The notes: generated by a model from the letters alone, not told the origin. Counted from the first letter of the stretch, positions 1 through 16,100 are shown. The stretch: 64,000 bases of DNA from Pseudalkalibacillus sp. SCS-8 (GCF_040126055.1 NZ_CP143541.1:3410001-3474000), one strand, 5' to 3'. Numbers and translations are program-made.

Positions 1-582
1 CTCACCTACCTCTGGTGCTTTTCCTTCAGGTGCGAACGTGTCGAACCAATGCTTGAATTCGTCATCAGTGAGCACTTTTTTAAAGTGTTCGGCTGCCGCC
101 TTCCAAAACTTGCCGAGCGTCGGAGATACCGGGTATCCTTTTTCCGCATATTCAATTGCCGGTGCCAGCACTTCTGTTAATGGGAGCTTTCCGAATCGTT
201 CCGATAAAGCAGCCCACGCGCTTGGTGCTCCCGGAACGGTTACCGGGGTCCAGCCGAATTTCGGGATTTCCTCCATCCCTCTTTCCTTTAAGGCCTCGAT
301 TGAAATCGACTGTGGTGAAGGTCCGCTCGCGTTCAAGCCATGGAGCTTTCCTTTCATCCAAACGAGTGCAAAAGCATCTCCTCCGATTCCGTTCGACGTC
401 GGTTCGACAACGGTCAGGCAAGCAGCTGTCGCGATGGCAGCATCGACTGCGTTCCCGCCTTTTTTCAAAATGTCGAGACCGGCCTGCGCCGCCAATGGCT
501 GTGATGTCGCTACCATGCCTTTCTTAGCGAAGGTTGTCATTCTTTGTGATGGATATGGGTTGTATAAATAATCCTGATTCAT
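1..582 (-). CDS. gamma-glutamyltransferase family protein, N-terminal part (runs off window)
   Basis: The reading frame is open from the window edge, so the C-terminal part, including the autocleavage threonine, is not visible. The visible 194 residues match the start of the gamma-glutamyltranspeptidase large subunit: MVATSQPLAAQAGLDILKKG near residue 22, then GNAVDAAIA, and VEPTSNGIGGDAF near residue 55. Family members transfer or hydrolyse gamma-glutamyl groups, for example from glutathione. No signal peptide is seen, so it resembles the cytoplasmic YwrD-type branch rather than secreted Ggt; that is inference. The ATG at 580-582 is preferred because GAGAGG lies 9 nt upstream; an in-frame ATG at 589-591 is too close to that site. 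Confidence 0.85.
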   Translation of the reverse strand, partial: MNQDYLYNPYPSQRMTTFAKKGMVATSQPLAAQAGLDILKKGGNAVDAAIATAACLTVVEPTSNGIGGDAFALVWMKGKLHGLNASGPSPQSISIEALKERGMEEIPKFGWTPVTVPGAPSAWAALSERFGKLPLTEVLAPAIEYAEKGYPVSPTLGKFWKAAAEHFKKVLTDDEFKHWFDTFAPEGKAPEVGE

Positions 583-654
583 CTCTTTCATCCTCTCAAT
601 TGTTGGCAAAACTGCTATGTCCATTATATCGAGAATGAGCGGATGTTCAATGAT

Positions 655-835
655 TTTGTCTGAAAATTCTGTTTAGGTATAGGGATTTTTGAGTTAACAT
701 GTGGAATTTTCGTTGAATTAGGTGATTTTACGCCTAGCTTGGGGAATTTTGGGCCTGCCTTGTGGAAATTTCTCCTCAGCTTGGGTAATTTTCTCCGCGA
801 CTTGTGGAATTTCACGCTCAGCTTGGGGAATTCAG
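655..835. repeat. degenerate 21-bp tandem array, about 7 units
   Basis: The motif CTTGKGGAATTT recurs at 738, 759, 780, 801 and 822, exactly 21 bp apart, with weaker copies near 698 and 718. It fills the gap between the ATP synthase terminator and the gamma-glutamyltransferase start. Because 21 is a multiple of 3 the array is open on the minus strand as a seven-residue periodic peptide, which I regard as a by-product. Confidence 0.85.
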
Positions 836-870
836 TATCTTTTTACTAGAAAATCCCCTCTACTGATCCT

Positions 871-907
871 AATAAAAAAAGACCCCTTCGTTCCCGAAAG
901 GGTCTTC
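871..907 (-). terminator. intrinsic terminator of the atp operon
   Basis: Arms AAGACCC and GGGTCTT flank the hairpin; on the minus strand it is followed by a run of seven T. It starts 6 bp after the atpC stop codon. Confidence 0.9.
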
Positions 908-912
908 CTTGT

Positions 913-1335
<423 letters not shown>

Positions 1336-1341
1336 TTAATC

Positions 1342-2799
<1,458 letters not shown>

Positions 2800-2808
2800 T
2801 CAATTCGT

Positions 2809-3720
<912 letters not shown>

Positions 3721-3754
3721 TTATGATCCGAAAGAAAACGTTGATTGTATTGGA

Positions 3755-6379
<2,625 letters not shown>

Positions 6380-6458
6380 TCATACATAAGGAATGGCGAG
6401 GTCCCACATAGAACTTCGCCATTATGAAAACTACTGGTCAGGCTAATCGTTAAGGCTA

Positions 6459-6671
<213 letters not shown>

Positions 6672-6784
6672 TTAAATTTCCTCCTTGGAATGTATTAGTT
6701 TTATAATTTCTTCCCATAAATGGGGTTGTTCATATTGGAAATAAAGAGTTGTGTTGCCTTAGGTTCAAGAGTTAAGACTGAAAC

Positions 6785-7894
<1,110 letters not shown>

Positions 7895-7898
<4 letters not shown>

Positions 7899-8122
7899 TG
7901 GTCCTCTTCTCCAAAAAATCGTTGTATTAACTTGATCGTCCCGTATACTCCTGCTGCCAAGCCAAGAAACAGCCCGATGATCATAAGGAACGGACCTGTA
8001 CCAAACGTTCGGTCCAACCATATACCTCCGAAGACGCCGACTAGAATGGATCCAACCATTTGCGAGAGAATTCCAGACATTAGGGCCATCGAATAGAGAG
8101 GTGATCGTTTATCCGTGCGCAT
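7895..8122 (-). CDS. atpZ: AtpZ/AtpI family protein
   Basis: This 75-residue protein has two membrane helices (MVGSILVGVFGGIWLDRTFG and LMIIGLFLGLAAGVYGTIKL). It is the AtpZ-type small protein found as the first gene of many Bacillus atp operons, where it works with AtpI in ion supply or ring assembly. The ATG at 8120-8122 is used because AAGGGG is 8 nt upstream; GTG three codons earlier overlaps it. The stop overlaps atpI as ATGA. Confidence 0.85.
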
Positions 8123-8264
8123 AAGCCGCACCCCTTTTCTTAGGACTTGGTCGAGGGATTCAGATGTAAAAATCCGGTAAAAATGCGGAGTTTCAAACGA
8201 GAACTAAAAAGTTGTCGGATGCTTATAATGATAGGCATGAAAACCTTATCATACATCCTTTGTA

Positions 8265-8293
8265 AGAATACTATAGCCACTAATACATGTCAA
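8265..8293 (-). promoter_or_regulatory. sigma-A promoter of the atp operon
   Basis: TTGACA (8288-8293) and TATTCT (8265-8270) are separated by exactly 17 bp on the minus strand, 140 bp upstream of atpZ. This leaves a leader of about 135 nt. Confidence 0.75.
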
Positions 8294-8365
8294 TTGCGTT
8301 AAAGCCAATTTCCATGGTAAGATTTGAAAACTTTTTGAACCTTTTTCCCATGTGTGTTCAGCGTA

Positions 8366-8995
8366 TTACTTCGTACCGAACAAACGGTCTCCTGCATCAC
8401 CGAGACCTGGGACGATGTACCCCTTTTCATTCAGGTATTCATCCAGTGCCCCTAGATAGATATCCACATCAGGATGGGCTTCTTGAACCATTTTGACACC
8501 TTCAGGCGCAGCGATCAGACACATGAGCTTGATGTTTTGTGCCCCGCGCTTCTTCAGGGACTCAATTGCAGCAACGGCAGAACCGCCTGTCGCAAGCATC
8601 GGATCGATTACGATGAGTTCACGTTCTTCAACATCACTAGGAAGTTTCACATAATACTCAACCGGTTGGAGCGTTTCCGGATCACGGTATAGACCGACGT
8701 GTCCGACCTTGGCCGCTGGAATCAGCTTCAAAATGCCATCAACCATGCCAAGTCCTGCACGAAGGATCGGCACCAATCCTAGCTTTTTACCCGCAATTGT
8801 GTAGGCTTTCGCTTCAGAAACAGGTGTTTTCACTGTCACTTCTTGCAGGGGAAGTTCGCGTGTGATTTCAAAAGCCATCAATGCTGCAACCTCATCGACA
8901 AGCTCTCTGAATTCCTTCGTTCCAGTGGTCACATCACGAATATATGTAATCTTATGTTGGATCAGCGGGTGTTCCAGAACGTGTACTTTACTCAT
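8366..8995 (-). CDS. upp: uracil phosphoribosyltransferase
   Basis: This 209-residue cytosolic enzyme salvages uracil, making UMP from uracil and PRPP. The PRPP-binding loop [10 protein letters not shown] is at residues 131-140 and the C-terminal uracil-binding segment is [18 protein letters not shown]. Full length for the family. The ATG has AAAGGAGAG upstream. It lies just before the atp operon, as in B. subtilis. I see no PyrR-type attenuator in its leader. Confidence 0.98.
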   Translation of the reverse strand: MSKVHVLEHPLIQHKITYIRDVTTGTKEFRELVDEVAALMAFEITRELPLQEVTVKTPVSEAKAYTIAGKKLGLVPILRAGLGMVDGILKLIPAAKVGHVGLYRDPETLQPVEYYVKLPSDVEERELIVIDPMLATGGSAVAAIESLKKRGAQNIKLMCLIAAPEGVKMVQEAHPDVDIYLGALDEYLNEKGYIVPGLGDAGDRLFGTK

Positions 8996-9166
8996 TCATC
9001 ATCTCTCCTTTAAAAGTGTATGAGACTTACAAGTTGTCTTAATACCTATCATCCTAGGTACAGACAGGTTTTTTGCCTCTCGAAAATTGTACAGAAAATC
9101 CGGGCCAAGTTCAACACGATCGAGCAGGAAAGTGTCCCCTCCCCCAAAAACAGTACAATCTAATCA

Positions 9167-9277
9167 AAGTGTCAGGCACTTTCAGAGAAGCCTTGTCCGG
9201 CGCGGGGTCTGAGTTGGTGCCTGACACCCAACGGCCCCCTTACTCCCCCAACGGGTTGAGAATGGTGCCTGACACCA
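9167..9277. repeat. GTGTCAGGCAC palindromic element, locus 1
   Basis: GTGTCAGGCAC (9168-9178) is followed by its inverse GTGCCTGACAC at 9216-9226 and again at 9265-9275. The first pair can fold as an 11-bp stem. The same arrangement occurs at 23.53 kb. It fills the upp-glyA gap together with the glyA terminator; the remainder of 8996-9293 shows nothing recognisable. Confidence 0.85.
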
Positions 9278-9293
9278 CTACCGAGACCACAAT

Positions 9294-9323
9294 AAAAAGG
9301 ATGACCGCTCGGGGTCATCCTTT
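9294..9323 (-). terminator. intrinsic terminator of glyA
   Basis: Arms AAGGATGACC and GGTCATCCTT form the stem, followed by a T run on the minus strand. Confidence 0.85.
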
Positions 9324-9431
9324 CCTTCTCTTCTACTATTTTGGTTCTTTCTATTATGTCTTTCTATTATTTTGCTTTTCTTCTCAACAACTATTTTGCG
9401 ATCCAGTCCTTTGTCTTATAAGGATCGATAT

Positions 9432-10667
9432 TTATTCGTACAGCTTGTATTTGGAGGAGAGCGTTTCGACGCGTTCGCTCGCTTCCTTCATTACCTGCTC
9501 ATCATCCGGGCTGCGTAGGACAAGTGCGATGATGGATGCGATTTCCTTCATGTCATCTGCATCGAATCCTCTCGTCGTAACCGCTGCTGTACCGAGGCGC
9601 AAACCACTTGTGACGAACGGGCTTTCAGGATCGAACGGTATCGTGTTCTTGTTCGTCGTAATGCCGATATCATCAAGAAGACGCTCCGCAACTTTCCCCG
9701 TCACGTTCATGCTTCGTACGTCGACAAGCAAGAGATGGTTATCCGTACCACCGGATACAAGTGACAATCCTTCTTCCTTCAATGCATCACCTAGAGCGCG
9801 GGCATTGTCCACAATCGCTTTCGTATATGTGCGGAAGTCGTCCTGAAGCGCTTCTCCAAACGCGACTGCTTTCGCAGCGATGACGTGCATCAATGGACCA
9901 CCCTGGATCCCTGGGAAGATTGATTTATCGATCTTCTTCGCAAACTCTTCCTTACAAAGAATCAAACCGCCACGAGGGCCTCGCAACGTCTTGTGCGTCG
10001 TCGACGTCACAAAGTCTGCATAAGGGACCGGGCTCTGGTGTAGTCCTGTCGCAACAAGACCGGCAATGTGCGCCATGTCGACCATCAAGTATGCTCCGAC
10101 TTCATCAGCGATTTCGCGGAACTTCTTGAAGTCGATTTGTCTTGGGTAAGCGCTTGCACCTGCAACAATCAGCTTCGGTTGGTGTTCTCTCGCTAACGCT
10201 AATACATCATCATACTGGATCGTATGGTCTTTCTCATCCACGCCGTACTCGACAAAGTTATAAAGCTTACCACTGAAGTTGACTGGGCTTCCGTGTGTCA
10301 GGTGACCGCCATGTGACAAGTTCATTCCAAGCACGGTATCGCCTGGCTCCAATACTGTGAAATAGACCCCCATGTTCGCTTGAGCACCAGAATGCGGCTG
10401 CACATTTGCATGCTCTGCGCCAAACAATTTCTTGGCACGGTCTCTCGCTAGATTTTCTACGACATCAACGTGTTCACAGCCGCCATAATAACGACGTCCA
10501 GGGTAGCCTTCTGCATATTTGTTCGTAAGGACAGACCCTTGCGCTTCCATGACCGCCTGGCTTACAAAGTTCTCGGACGCGATTAATTCAATCTTGTTTC
10601 GCTGTCGTCCTAATTCTTCCTGTATCGAGTTGAATAATTCTGCATCTTGCTTCTGAAGTTGTTCCAT
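9432..10667 (-). CDS. glyA: serine hydroxymethyltransferase
   Basis: This 411-residue PLP enzyme interconverts serine and glycine, loading one-carbon units on tetrahydrofolate. The PLP lysine is Lys226 in [14 protein letters not shown]. The N-terminal [11 protein letters not shown] and the HLTHG segment near residue 122 are conserved. Start ATG has AAGGAGTGAAATC upstream. A TTCGAA-centred dyad at 10697-10706 lies in the 5' region; glyA is PurR-controlled in B. subtilis, but this dyad is too weak a match to claim as a PurBox. Confidence 0.98.
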   Translation of the reverse strand: MEQLQKQDAELFNSIQEELGRQRNKIELIASENFVSQAVMEAQGSVLTNKYAEGYPGRRYYGGCEHVDVVENLARDRAKKLFGAEHANVQPHSGAQANMGVYFTVLEPGDTVLGMNLSHGGHLTHGSPVNFSGKLYNFVEYGVDEKDHTIQYDDVLALAREHQPKLIVAGASAYPRQIDFKKFREIADEVGAYLMVDMAHIAGLVATGLHQSPVPYADFVTSTTHKTLRGPRGGLILCKEEFAKKIDKSIFPGIQGGPLMHVIAAKAVAFGEALQDDFRTYTKAIVDNARALGDALKEEGLSLVSGGTDNHLLLVDVRSMNVTGKVAERLLDDIGITTNKNTIPFDPESPFVTSGLRLGTAAVTTRGFDADDMKEIASIIALVLRSPDDEQVMKEASERVETLSSKYKLYE

Positions 10668-10826
10668 GATTTCACTCCTTTACTGACCTCTAAACGATTT
10701 CGAAATTTTGCAACGCTTCTATTTTATCATTATTACTATAGTCCCGTAATGGTAAACACACCTTTTTATTGAAGAGTTCTGTAAAAAAGGATTCTAAATC
10801 CACGCGTCAACTGTCATAACACCACT

Positions 10827-10866
10827 AAAAAACCGACCTCAGGAGACATGCTCCCAAGATCGGTTC
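10827..10866 (-). terminator. intrinsic terminator of the ywlG group
   Basis: An imperfect hairpin with arms AACCGATC and GGTCGGTT and inner GGAG/CTCC pairing ends in six T on the minus strand, 20 bp after the ywlG stop. Confidence 0.8.
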
Positions 10867-10886
10867 ATCATCGTTCAATATTCATA

Positions 10887-11459
10887 TTAAAATGACGTCA
10901 ATTCTTCTTTGGCTGGGTAGACAGCTCGTTCGCCCCCGATCAATTTCGGACGGGTACGTGCTAAGGTGACGTGCGCATGGCCGATCGACTTCACCTTTGA
11001 CCTCACAGGAACAGCAACGTGCTTCAAATGCATACCGATGAACGTATCCCCGATGTCGATTCCAGCATCTGCTGAAATGTGTTCAACAATTACAGGGTCA
11101 CTCAAATGGTGGTAGGCATAAGTTGCAAGTGCTCCACCGGCAGATCTTACCGGCACCACGGTTACGATTTCATAGCCACGTGCAATTGCAGTCTCCCGCT
11201 CCATGACAAGAGCTCGGTTCAAATGTTCACAGCATTGAAAGGCAATTTGGACACCGGTTTTGTTCCGGAATTGAGTAATTCCCTCGTAAAGCTGGTGGGC
11301 AACATCCATCGTTCCGGAAGTGCCGATCACTTCACCTAACACTTCGCTTGTGCTGGCACCGACAACTAACAAATGATTTTGAGACAAAGGTGTTGCTTGC
11401 TCCAGATCCTCCAGGGCTTCGACAACTTGAGGTTGAATCTGATGCAACGTTTCGTCCAT
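10887..11459 (-). CDS. ywlG: YwlG family (UPF0340/DUF436) protein
   Basis: This 190-residue soluble protein matches the conserved TIGR01440-type family: [20 protein letters not shown] near residue 31 and [14 protein letters not shown] near 101. The biochemical role is unknown. The start ATG has AAAGGAAGAG upstream. It sits 49 bp after rpiB, the B. subtilis order, and the two are probably cotranscribed. Confidence 0.9.
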   Translation of the reverse strand: MDETLHQIQPQVVEALEDLEQATPLSQNHLLVVGASTSEVLGEVIGTSGTMDVAHQLYEGITQFRNKTGVQIAFQCCEHLNRALVMERETAIARGYEIVTVVPVRSAGGALATYAYHHLSDPVIVEHISADAGIDIGDTFIGMHLKHVAVPVRSKVKSIGHAHVTLARTRPKLIGGERAVYPAKEELTSF

Positions 11460-11508
11460 TACACTCTTCCTTTCTCTATTTCCCCTTTAATCGGGAAAAA
11501 GCTGTGTG

Positions 11509-11958
11509 TCATTCCACACCCATTGCTTCAACGTCTTTAATTTTGTTCACACGGCGTTCGTGACGACCGCCTTCAAATTCCGTTTGCAACCAAACCTTTG
11601 CAATTTCTTTTGCGAGACCAGGTCCGATGATTCGTTCTCCCATCGCCAATACGTTGGAATCATTGTGCAGTCTCGTCACTTTTGCACTGAATAGGTCATG
11701 GACAAGCGCACAGCGGACACCTTTCACTTTATTCGCTGTGATCGACATTCCGATTCCTGTTCCACAAATGAGGATGCCACGATCCGCTTCCCCTTTGGAT
11801 ACTTTTTCAGCGACAGGGAGGGCATAATCCGGGTAATCGACGGAATCTTCACAGTTACAGCCGACGTCTTCATATTCAACGCCAATCTCATCCATAACTT
11901 CTTTTATATCTTCTTTGATCTTGTAACCTGCATGGTCACTTCCGATTGCAACTTTCAT
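11509..11958 (-). CDS. rpiB: ribose-5-phosphate isomerase B
   Basis: This 149-residue enzyme of the RpiB/LacAB family interconverts ribose 5-phosphate and ribulose 5-phosphate. N-terminal MKVAIGSDHAGY, the catalytic Cys65 in CGTGIGMS and the HNDSNVLAMGER segment are all present. The start ATG at 11956-11958 has TGGAGG upstream; the frame extends to 12024 but those residues are unlike the family. It corresponds to ywlF of B. subtilis. Confidence 0.95.
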   Translation of the reverse strand: MKVAIGSDHAGYKIKEDIKEVMDEIGVEYEDVGCNCEDSVDYPDYALPVAEKVSKGEADRGILICGTGIGMSITANKVKGVRCALVHDLFSAKVTRLHNDSNVLAMGERIIGPGLAKEIAKVWLQTEFEGGRHERRVNKIKDVEAMGVE

Positions 11959-12070
11959 TGATAAAAAGCCTCCAGTGGTTTGATGTTTTCCTACATTGTA
12001 AAGGGAATGACGATCGACTTTCAACAGAACGGATTCCCTATCTTTTTTATCGCAGTTTTTGCTCAGATTT

Positions 12071-12664
12071 TCAACTATATTTTGTAGCCAACTTTTGTAT
12101 CAGTTCGTCCAATTCTTCATAAGTTTGACAATATACTTCTTTTGGACCACCGTATGGGTCTGAAACATCCATGGCCGGTACGGTCTGCTCAAGCTCCTGG
12201 GCTTCTTTCACCAAATTTCCGATCTGCTTCTCCAGGGCTAGACGCTTGGCTTTCTCGCCTTCATCGAGCTCATACAGATCCATTCGCGCTTGTTCAATTT
12301 TGTCGTAAAGCTGCTCTAATTTGTCAAACGTTTCTTTATTCTCCAACACATGTTCCTTCAATGTAGAAACATGGCTCATTTTGGATGGGAATTGAGCAAC
12401 AATCGCCTGTTTATGTCGCGAAGTCATCGTCAGGATCAAATCCGCCCAATCTACGAGATCCTGTGTAAGAGGTTGTGAGCGATGGTCGATTTCGATTCCA
12501 TTATCCTTCAACACTTCGATTGATTGGTGGCTGGCAGGACTTCCCTCAGCTGCAAACAATCCTGCTGATTTCACTTGAATCGAGCCATTGGCATGATATT
12601 TCATCAACGCCTCTGCCATCGGGCTCCGACATGTATTTCCAGTACAAACGAATAAAATGTTCAT
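12071..12664 (-). CDS. ywlE: protein arginine phosphatase / low-molecular-weight phosphatase with coiled-coil insert
   Basis: The P-loop CTGNTCRS is at residues 7-14. Thr11 is the residue that makes YwlE-type enzymes select phosphoarginine in Bacillus, where they reverse McsB marks. The general acid lies in DPYGG (Asp169). B. subtilis YwlE is about 150 residues; this one is 197. The extra length is a charged, helical stretch at about 109-165 (KLEQLYDKIEQARMDLYELD), placed between TLKEHV and DPYGG. Arginine phosphatase activity is inferred from Thr11 and synteny. Confidence 0.88.
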   Translation of the reverse strand: MNILFVCTGNTCRSPMAEALMKYHANGSIQVKSAGLFAAEGSPASHQSIEVLKDNGIEIDHRSQPLTQDLVDWADLILTMTSRHKQAIVAQFPSKMSHVSTLKEHVLENKETFDKLEQLYDKIEQARMDLYELDEGEKAKRLALEKQIGNLVKEAQELEQTVPAMDVSDPYGGPKEVYCQTYEELDELIQKLATKYS

Positions 12665-12757
12665 CCTAAGCCTCCTAATGGTAGCTTGTCTGTTCTATTG
12701 GGTATTTACTCTTATTCTAATTCATCGCTCAAGAATGGTTCAACTTTGTTAAAGGAT

Positions 12758-13309
12758 TCACCACAACAGTTTCAGACCGAAGGACAATAAAATACATCCG
12801 CCTAGCGCCTCGCCATAGGATCCGAACCATTTCTGGGTCTTACGCCCGATGAAGAGCCCTAACCATGTCAATCCCATGCTGATCATACCAAACAGTAGGA
12901 TCGTCACAATGATTTTCGCTCCAAAAATACCTAGGCTTAACCCGACAGAAAAGCTGTCAAGGCTGACACTGACTGCAAATAACCAGACACCGAGACCCTT
13001 TGGGGTAATCAATGGTTCATCGGTGGATCGGAAGGAGGAATAGATCATCTGGACACCAAGGATGACCAGCAAAATTCCACCAATCCACGTTGCAAGATTC
13101 CCGAAATATATCGTTAACTGTTTTCCTACAGACATGCCTAATAAAGGCATGACCATATGGAATACACCGATTAGCATACCGATTTTGAAAATTTGACGGA
13201 GACGTAGCGTAATCATCCCCATTCCCAATCCCATGGAAAAAGCGTCCATCCCGAGTGCACATGCCATGATTGTCAGTGTGACCAATTCGCCGAGCATCGC
13301 AGTATCCAC
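12758..13309 (-). CDS. mntP: manganese efflux pump MntP
   Basis: This 183-residue membrane protein with six hydrophobic segments belongs to the MntP (DUF204) family that exports Mn2+. The internal repeat shows as two aspartate motifs: [12 protein letters not shown] near the start and [12 protein letters not shown] near residue 111. I start it at GTG 13307-13309, 6 nt after GGGGGAG; an internal ATG four codons on is possible. It corresponds to ywlD. No yybP-ykoY Mn riboswitch is visible upstream. Confidence 0.9.
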   Translation of the reverse strand: MDTAMLGELVTLTIMACALGMDAFSMGLGMGMITLRLRQIFKIGMLIGVFHMVMPLLGMSVGKQLTIYFGNLATWIGGILLVILGVQMIYSSFRSTDEPLITPKGLGVWLFAVSVSLDSFSVGLSLGIFGAKIIVTILLFGMISMGLTWLGLFIGRKTQKWFGSYGEALGGCILLSFGLKLLW

Positions 13310-13344
13310 GTACGTCTCCCCCTTCACCCCTACTCCAACCTATG

Positions 13345-13368
13345 CATGTCTATTTCGAATTAGACATG
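13345..13368. promoter_or_regulatory. 24-bp near-perfect palindrome, candidate operator
   Basis: Arms CATGTCTA (13345-13352) and TAGACATG (13361-13368) flank the self-complementary centre TTCGAA; 22 of 24 positions are symmetric. It lies between the divergent mntP and kinase genes, 36 bp from the mntP start. Confidence 0.6.
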
Positions 13369-13402
13369 TCTTCCAATTTACAGGAAAAAACTCGATGGGT
13401 TC

Positions 13403-13432
13403 GAAGGAATCTATACTCTCTATCGTGAATGT
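13403..13432 (+). promoter_or_regulatory. candidate sigma-H promoter of the kinA-like gene
   Basis: GAAGGAATC (-35) and CGTGAATGT (-10) are 12 bp apart, close to the sigma-H pattern RnAGGAwWW / RnnGAATww. The start codon is about 50 bp beyond the expected start site. B. subtilis kinA is also sigma-H dependent. Confidence 0.65.
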
Positions 13433-13489
13433 ATAGTTGGATACTTTTTATTATCAGGCGTGGACAAATTATTAGAGCGGAGGATCAGC

Positions 13490-15694
13490 ATGAACCATTC
13501 CAAGTCTCAGACCTCACAATATAAAAATCGTAAAGCTTCCCTGGCCAAAACATACGAGTTCGAGGTGGCTGACCAGGTTCAAGACAGCTTGATGTTCATT
13601 GTAGAGAAGAAAGAATCCACCTACCATTTCATCACATGCCAAGGAGCCCTGCTCCAGAAGTTCGGTTACGAGGACGATGCCTTCAACGGAAAACAGATTG
13701 ATGAGTGTCTTCCGAAATACCATGCAATCAGGAGAGCCATATCGTATGATCGGGCATGGGAAGGAAACTCAGTTACATATGAAGATACATTAAATGGCAT
13801 ACCCTATATGGGCGCCGTATCCCCTGTCTATGATGAGAAAGGCGAAGTGACCCGCTTGCAGGGATTCTGTGTGGACATGAGCAAGAAAAAACGAGCTGAA
13901 GAAAAGCTGAAGGAGAGGGAGTACTATTTCCGGACCCTTTTCAACTATCATCCTGATGGGATCTTTACATTAAATAAAGACGGCCGGTTCCTTTTTATCA
14001 ACCCCGCCGTTTCACAAATTTGCGGTTACGATGAACATGAATTGTATCAGACTCATTTCATGCCATTGATCGTGCCTGAGGAAAGGCAAAAGGCAGAGGA
14101 CTTTTTCCATCGAGCGAAACAGGGAGAAATGCTCCATTTCGAGACATCTGTCTTCCACAAGGATGGTCATCAAATCGACCTGCAGGTCACGAACATTCCA
14201 ATCAACATTGATGGGGAGATACACAGTATTTACGGCATCGTCAAGGATATTTCATGCAGGAAAAAAAGCGAAAAAGAGCTCCACCATTTAAGGCATCGGA
14301 TTGCTTCGATGATTTATCAATCTGCTGACTCCATTGCGGTCTTTGATCTGAAAAATCATCTGATCAGTGCAAACCCCGCCTTTGAAGCCTTTTACGGGTG
14401 GACGGAAGAAGAGTTGATTGGAAAGACGGTCCCATACATACCAGAAGAAGAATTGAAAACATACCTACATATTATTAATAAGGTGAAAAAAGGAGAAAAA
14501 TTTACAGGACTGGAATCAACACGCATTCGAAAAGACGGGACGAAGTTTTACGTAAGCGTGACGTTCTCACCACTTCATGATGAAGACGGAGACATAATCG
14601 GTTATTCAGCAATCACAAGGGATATCCACTCCCAGAAGATTGCACAAGAGGCCCTTCGGAAAAAGAACGAACAGTACCAAATCATCACCGAACATACGAT
14701 GGATTTAATCAGTGTGTTCAATGCAGATGGACAGATCATGTACTCCTCTCCCTCTCATTATGCCGTCCTTGGATATGAGAGTGGTTCTTTCACAGACCTG
14801 GAATGGACAGAGATCGTCCATCCTGAGGATTTACCTGATTTGCTGAAATCGATCGCCAATCTGAAAAACTCCAAGCAATCGATGAAAATGGAGGTCCGAG
14901 TGAAGAATTCGGAAGGCCAATGGCTTACTCTTGAAACATACGGAACAGCGGTCGTCAATCATAAAGAGGAAGTCGATTCCATTGTCACCATTTCCCGTGA
15001 CATCACAGAACGAAAGAAAACGGAGGACTTTTTACGAAAGTCGGAAAAGCTTGCGGTATTAGGACAGCTTGCAGCAGGAATTGCTCACGAAATAAGGAAT
15101 CCGCTCACCTCCTTGAAAGGATTCACACACCTGTTGAGGGCGAACGCATCTGAAGAAGAGCATGACTATTATCAAATCATGCTTTCTGAGCTTGAGCGAA
15201 TCAACACCATTGTCGGTGAGTTCATGATGCTTGCGAAGCCACAACCGAAAAATGTGAAGAAAAACGATATAGGGAGGGTTCTGAAGGAAGCTGCTTCGCT
15301 ATTAGAAGCTCAAGCCAACCTTCATAGTATTGAATTCATCCTCGACCTCGACTCGGAGCTTTTCCTTGAATGCGAGGCGGACCAATTGAAGCAGGTCTTC
15401 ATTAACCTGATGAAAAATGGAATTGAAGCGATGGAGGATGACGGAAAGCTTCTTAAGATTAAAGCGAAAAAGGAGCAGGACGCGATTGTCATCTCTTTTA
15501 AAGATGATGGCTGCGGAATCCCGCAGGATAAGATCGATCATATCGGGGAGCCGTTCTATACGACGAAGGAAAAAGGAACAGGCCTCGGCATGATGATTTG
15601 CAATAAAATCATCGAAAACCATAACGGCAAGCTTGAAATTGAAAGTGAAGTCGATAAAGGAACGGTCGTCACCCTTACCTTTCCAAAAGCATGA
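13490..15694 (+). CDS. KinA-like sporulation sensor histidine kinase, four PAS domains
   Basis: This 734-residue soluble kinase has no membrane segment. Four PAS-type domains lie at about residues 30-135, 145-255, 260-378 and 395-505, each ending in the typical GxxxDI(S/T) strand. The phosphoacceptor is His533 in IAHEIRNPLTSLKGF, the version that docks Spo0F in KinA-E enzymes. The ATPase domain has NGIEAM, DDGCGIP and KGTGLGM. It probably feeds phosphate to Spo0F (31.3 kb). The start ATG at 13490 has GGAGG 6 nt upstream; a GTG ten codons earlier lacks one. A terminator follows. Confidence 0.9.
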   Translation: MNHSKSQTSQYKNRKASLAKTYEFEVADQVQDSLMFIVEKKESTYHFITCQGALLQKFGYEDDAFNGKQIDECLPKYHAIRRAISYDRAWEGNSVTYEDTLNGIPYMGAVSPVYDEKGEVTRLQGFCVDMSKKKRAEEKLKEREYYFRTLFNYHPDGIFTLNKDGRFLFINPAVSQICGYDEHELYQTHFMPLIVPEERQKAEDFFHRAKQGEMLHFETSVFHKDGHQIDLQVTNIPINIDGEIHSIYGIVKDISCRKKSEKELHHLRHRIASMIYQSADSIAVFDLKNHLISANPAFEAFYGWTEEELIGKTVPYIPEEELKTYLHIINKVKKGEKFTGLESTRIRKDGTKFYVSVTFSPLHDEDGDIIGYSAITRDIHSQKIAQEALRKKNEQYQIITEHTMDLISVFNADGQIMYSSPSHYAVLGYESGSFTDLEWTEIVHPEDLPDLLKSIANLKNSKQSMKMEVRVKNSEGQWLTLETYGTAVVNHKEEVDSIVTISRDITERKKTEDFLRKSEKLAVLGQLAAGIAHEIRNPLTSLKGFTHLLRANASEEEHDYYQIMLSELERINTIVGEFMMLAKPQPKNVKKNDIGRVLKEAASLLEAQANLHSIEFILDLDSELFLECEADQLKQVFINLMKNGIEAMEDDGKLLKIKAKKEQDAIVISFKDDGCGIPQDKIDHIGEPFYTTKEKGTGLGMMICNKIIENHNGKLEIESEVDKGTVVTLTFPKA

Positions 15695-15700
15695 AGATGA

Positions 15701-15733
15701 AGAAGGCCGCATAATGCGGCCTTCTTTCATTTT
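15701..15733 (+). terminator. intrinsic terminator after the kinA-like gene
   Basis: A perfect stem GAAGGCCGCA/TGCGGCCTTC with a 3-nt loop is followed by TTTCATTTT, 7 bp after the stop codon. Confidence 0.9.
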
Positions 15734-15735
15734 GG

Positions 15736-16050
15736 TAGTTAATCCTGCCCTATGTTCAGCTTTTTCTCCGTTTTGAGGGAGGATAGCGCCTTTATCTTAC
15801 CCTAACTTCAGTATTTTCCCGCTTTTCGGGGAGGATAGCGCCTTTACCTTTCCCTAACTTCATCTTTTCCTCGGTTTTCGGGGAGGATAGCGCCTTTACC
15901 TTTCCCTCATTTCACCTTTTTCTCAGTTTTCGGGTAGGATAGCGCCTTTATCCTACCCCAACTTCAGCTTTTTCCCAGTTTTCGGGTAGGATAGCGCCTT
16001 TACCTTTCCCTAACTTCAGCCTTTCCTCGGTTTTCGGGGAGGATAGCGCC
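15736..16050. repeat. 52-bp tandem array, 6 units
   Basis: GGATAGCGCC recurs at 15781, 15833, 15885, 15937, 15989 and 16041, exactly 52 bp apart each time. In the best units GGGTAGGATA pairs with TATCCTACCC across a 7-nt loop. Each unit has a CGGTTTTCGGG-like box. The array sits between two convergent transcription units, outside both terminators. Confidence 0.95.
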
Positions 16051-16070
16051 CAAAAAAACTCCTCAATTAG

Positions 16071-16100
16071 AAAAAGCTGATCCAATGGATCAGCTTCCTT
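16071..16100 (-). terminator. intrinsic terminator of the ywlC transcript
   Basis: The stem AAGCTGATCC/GGATCAGCTT is followed on the minus strand by TTTTTC; it abuts the ywlC stop codon. Confidence 0.85.

Noticed and set aside
624-815. 63-residue minus-strand frame with a seven-residue periodic peptide
   Set aside because: The 21-bp repeat keeps the frame open; there is no ribosome site and the peptide is only the repeat translated.
9073-9846. 257-residue open frame on the plus strand
   Set aside because: It runs through the palindromic repeat and the glyA terminator and then antisense into glyA.
13310-13400. yybP-ykoY manganese riboswitch before mntP
   Set aside because: The gap is too short and lacks the aptamer's conserved loops.
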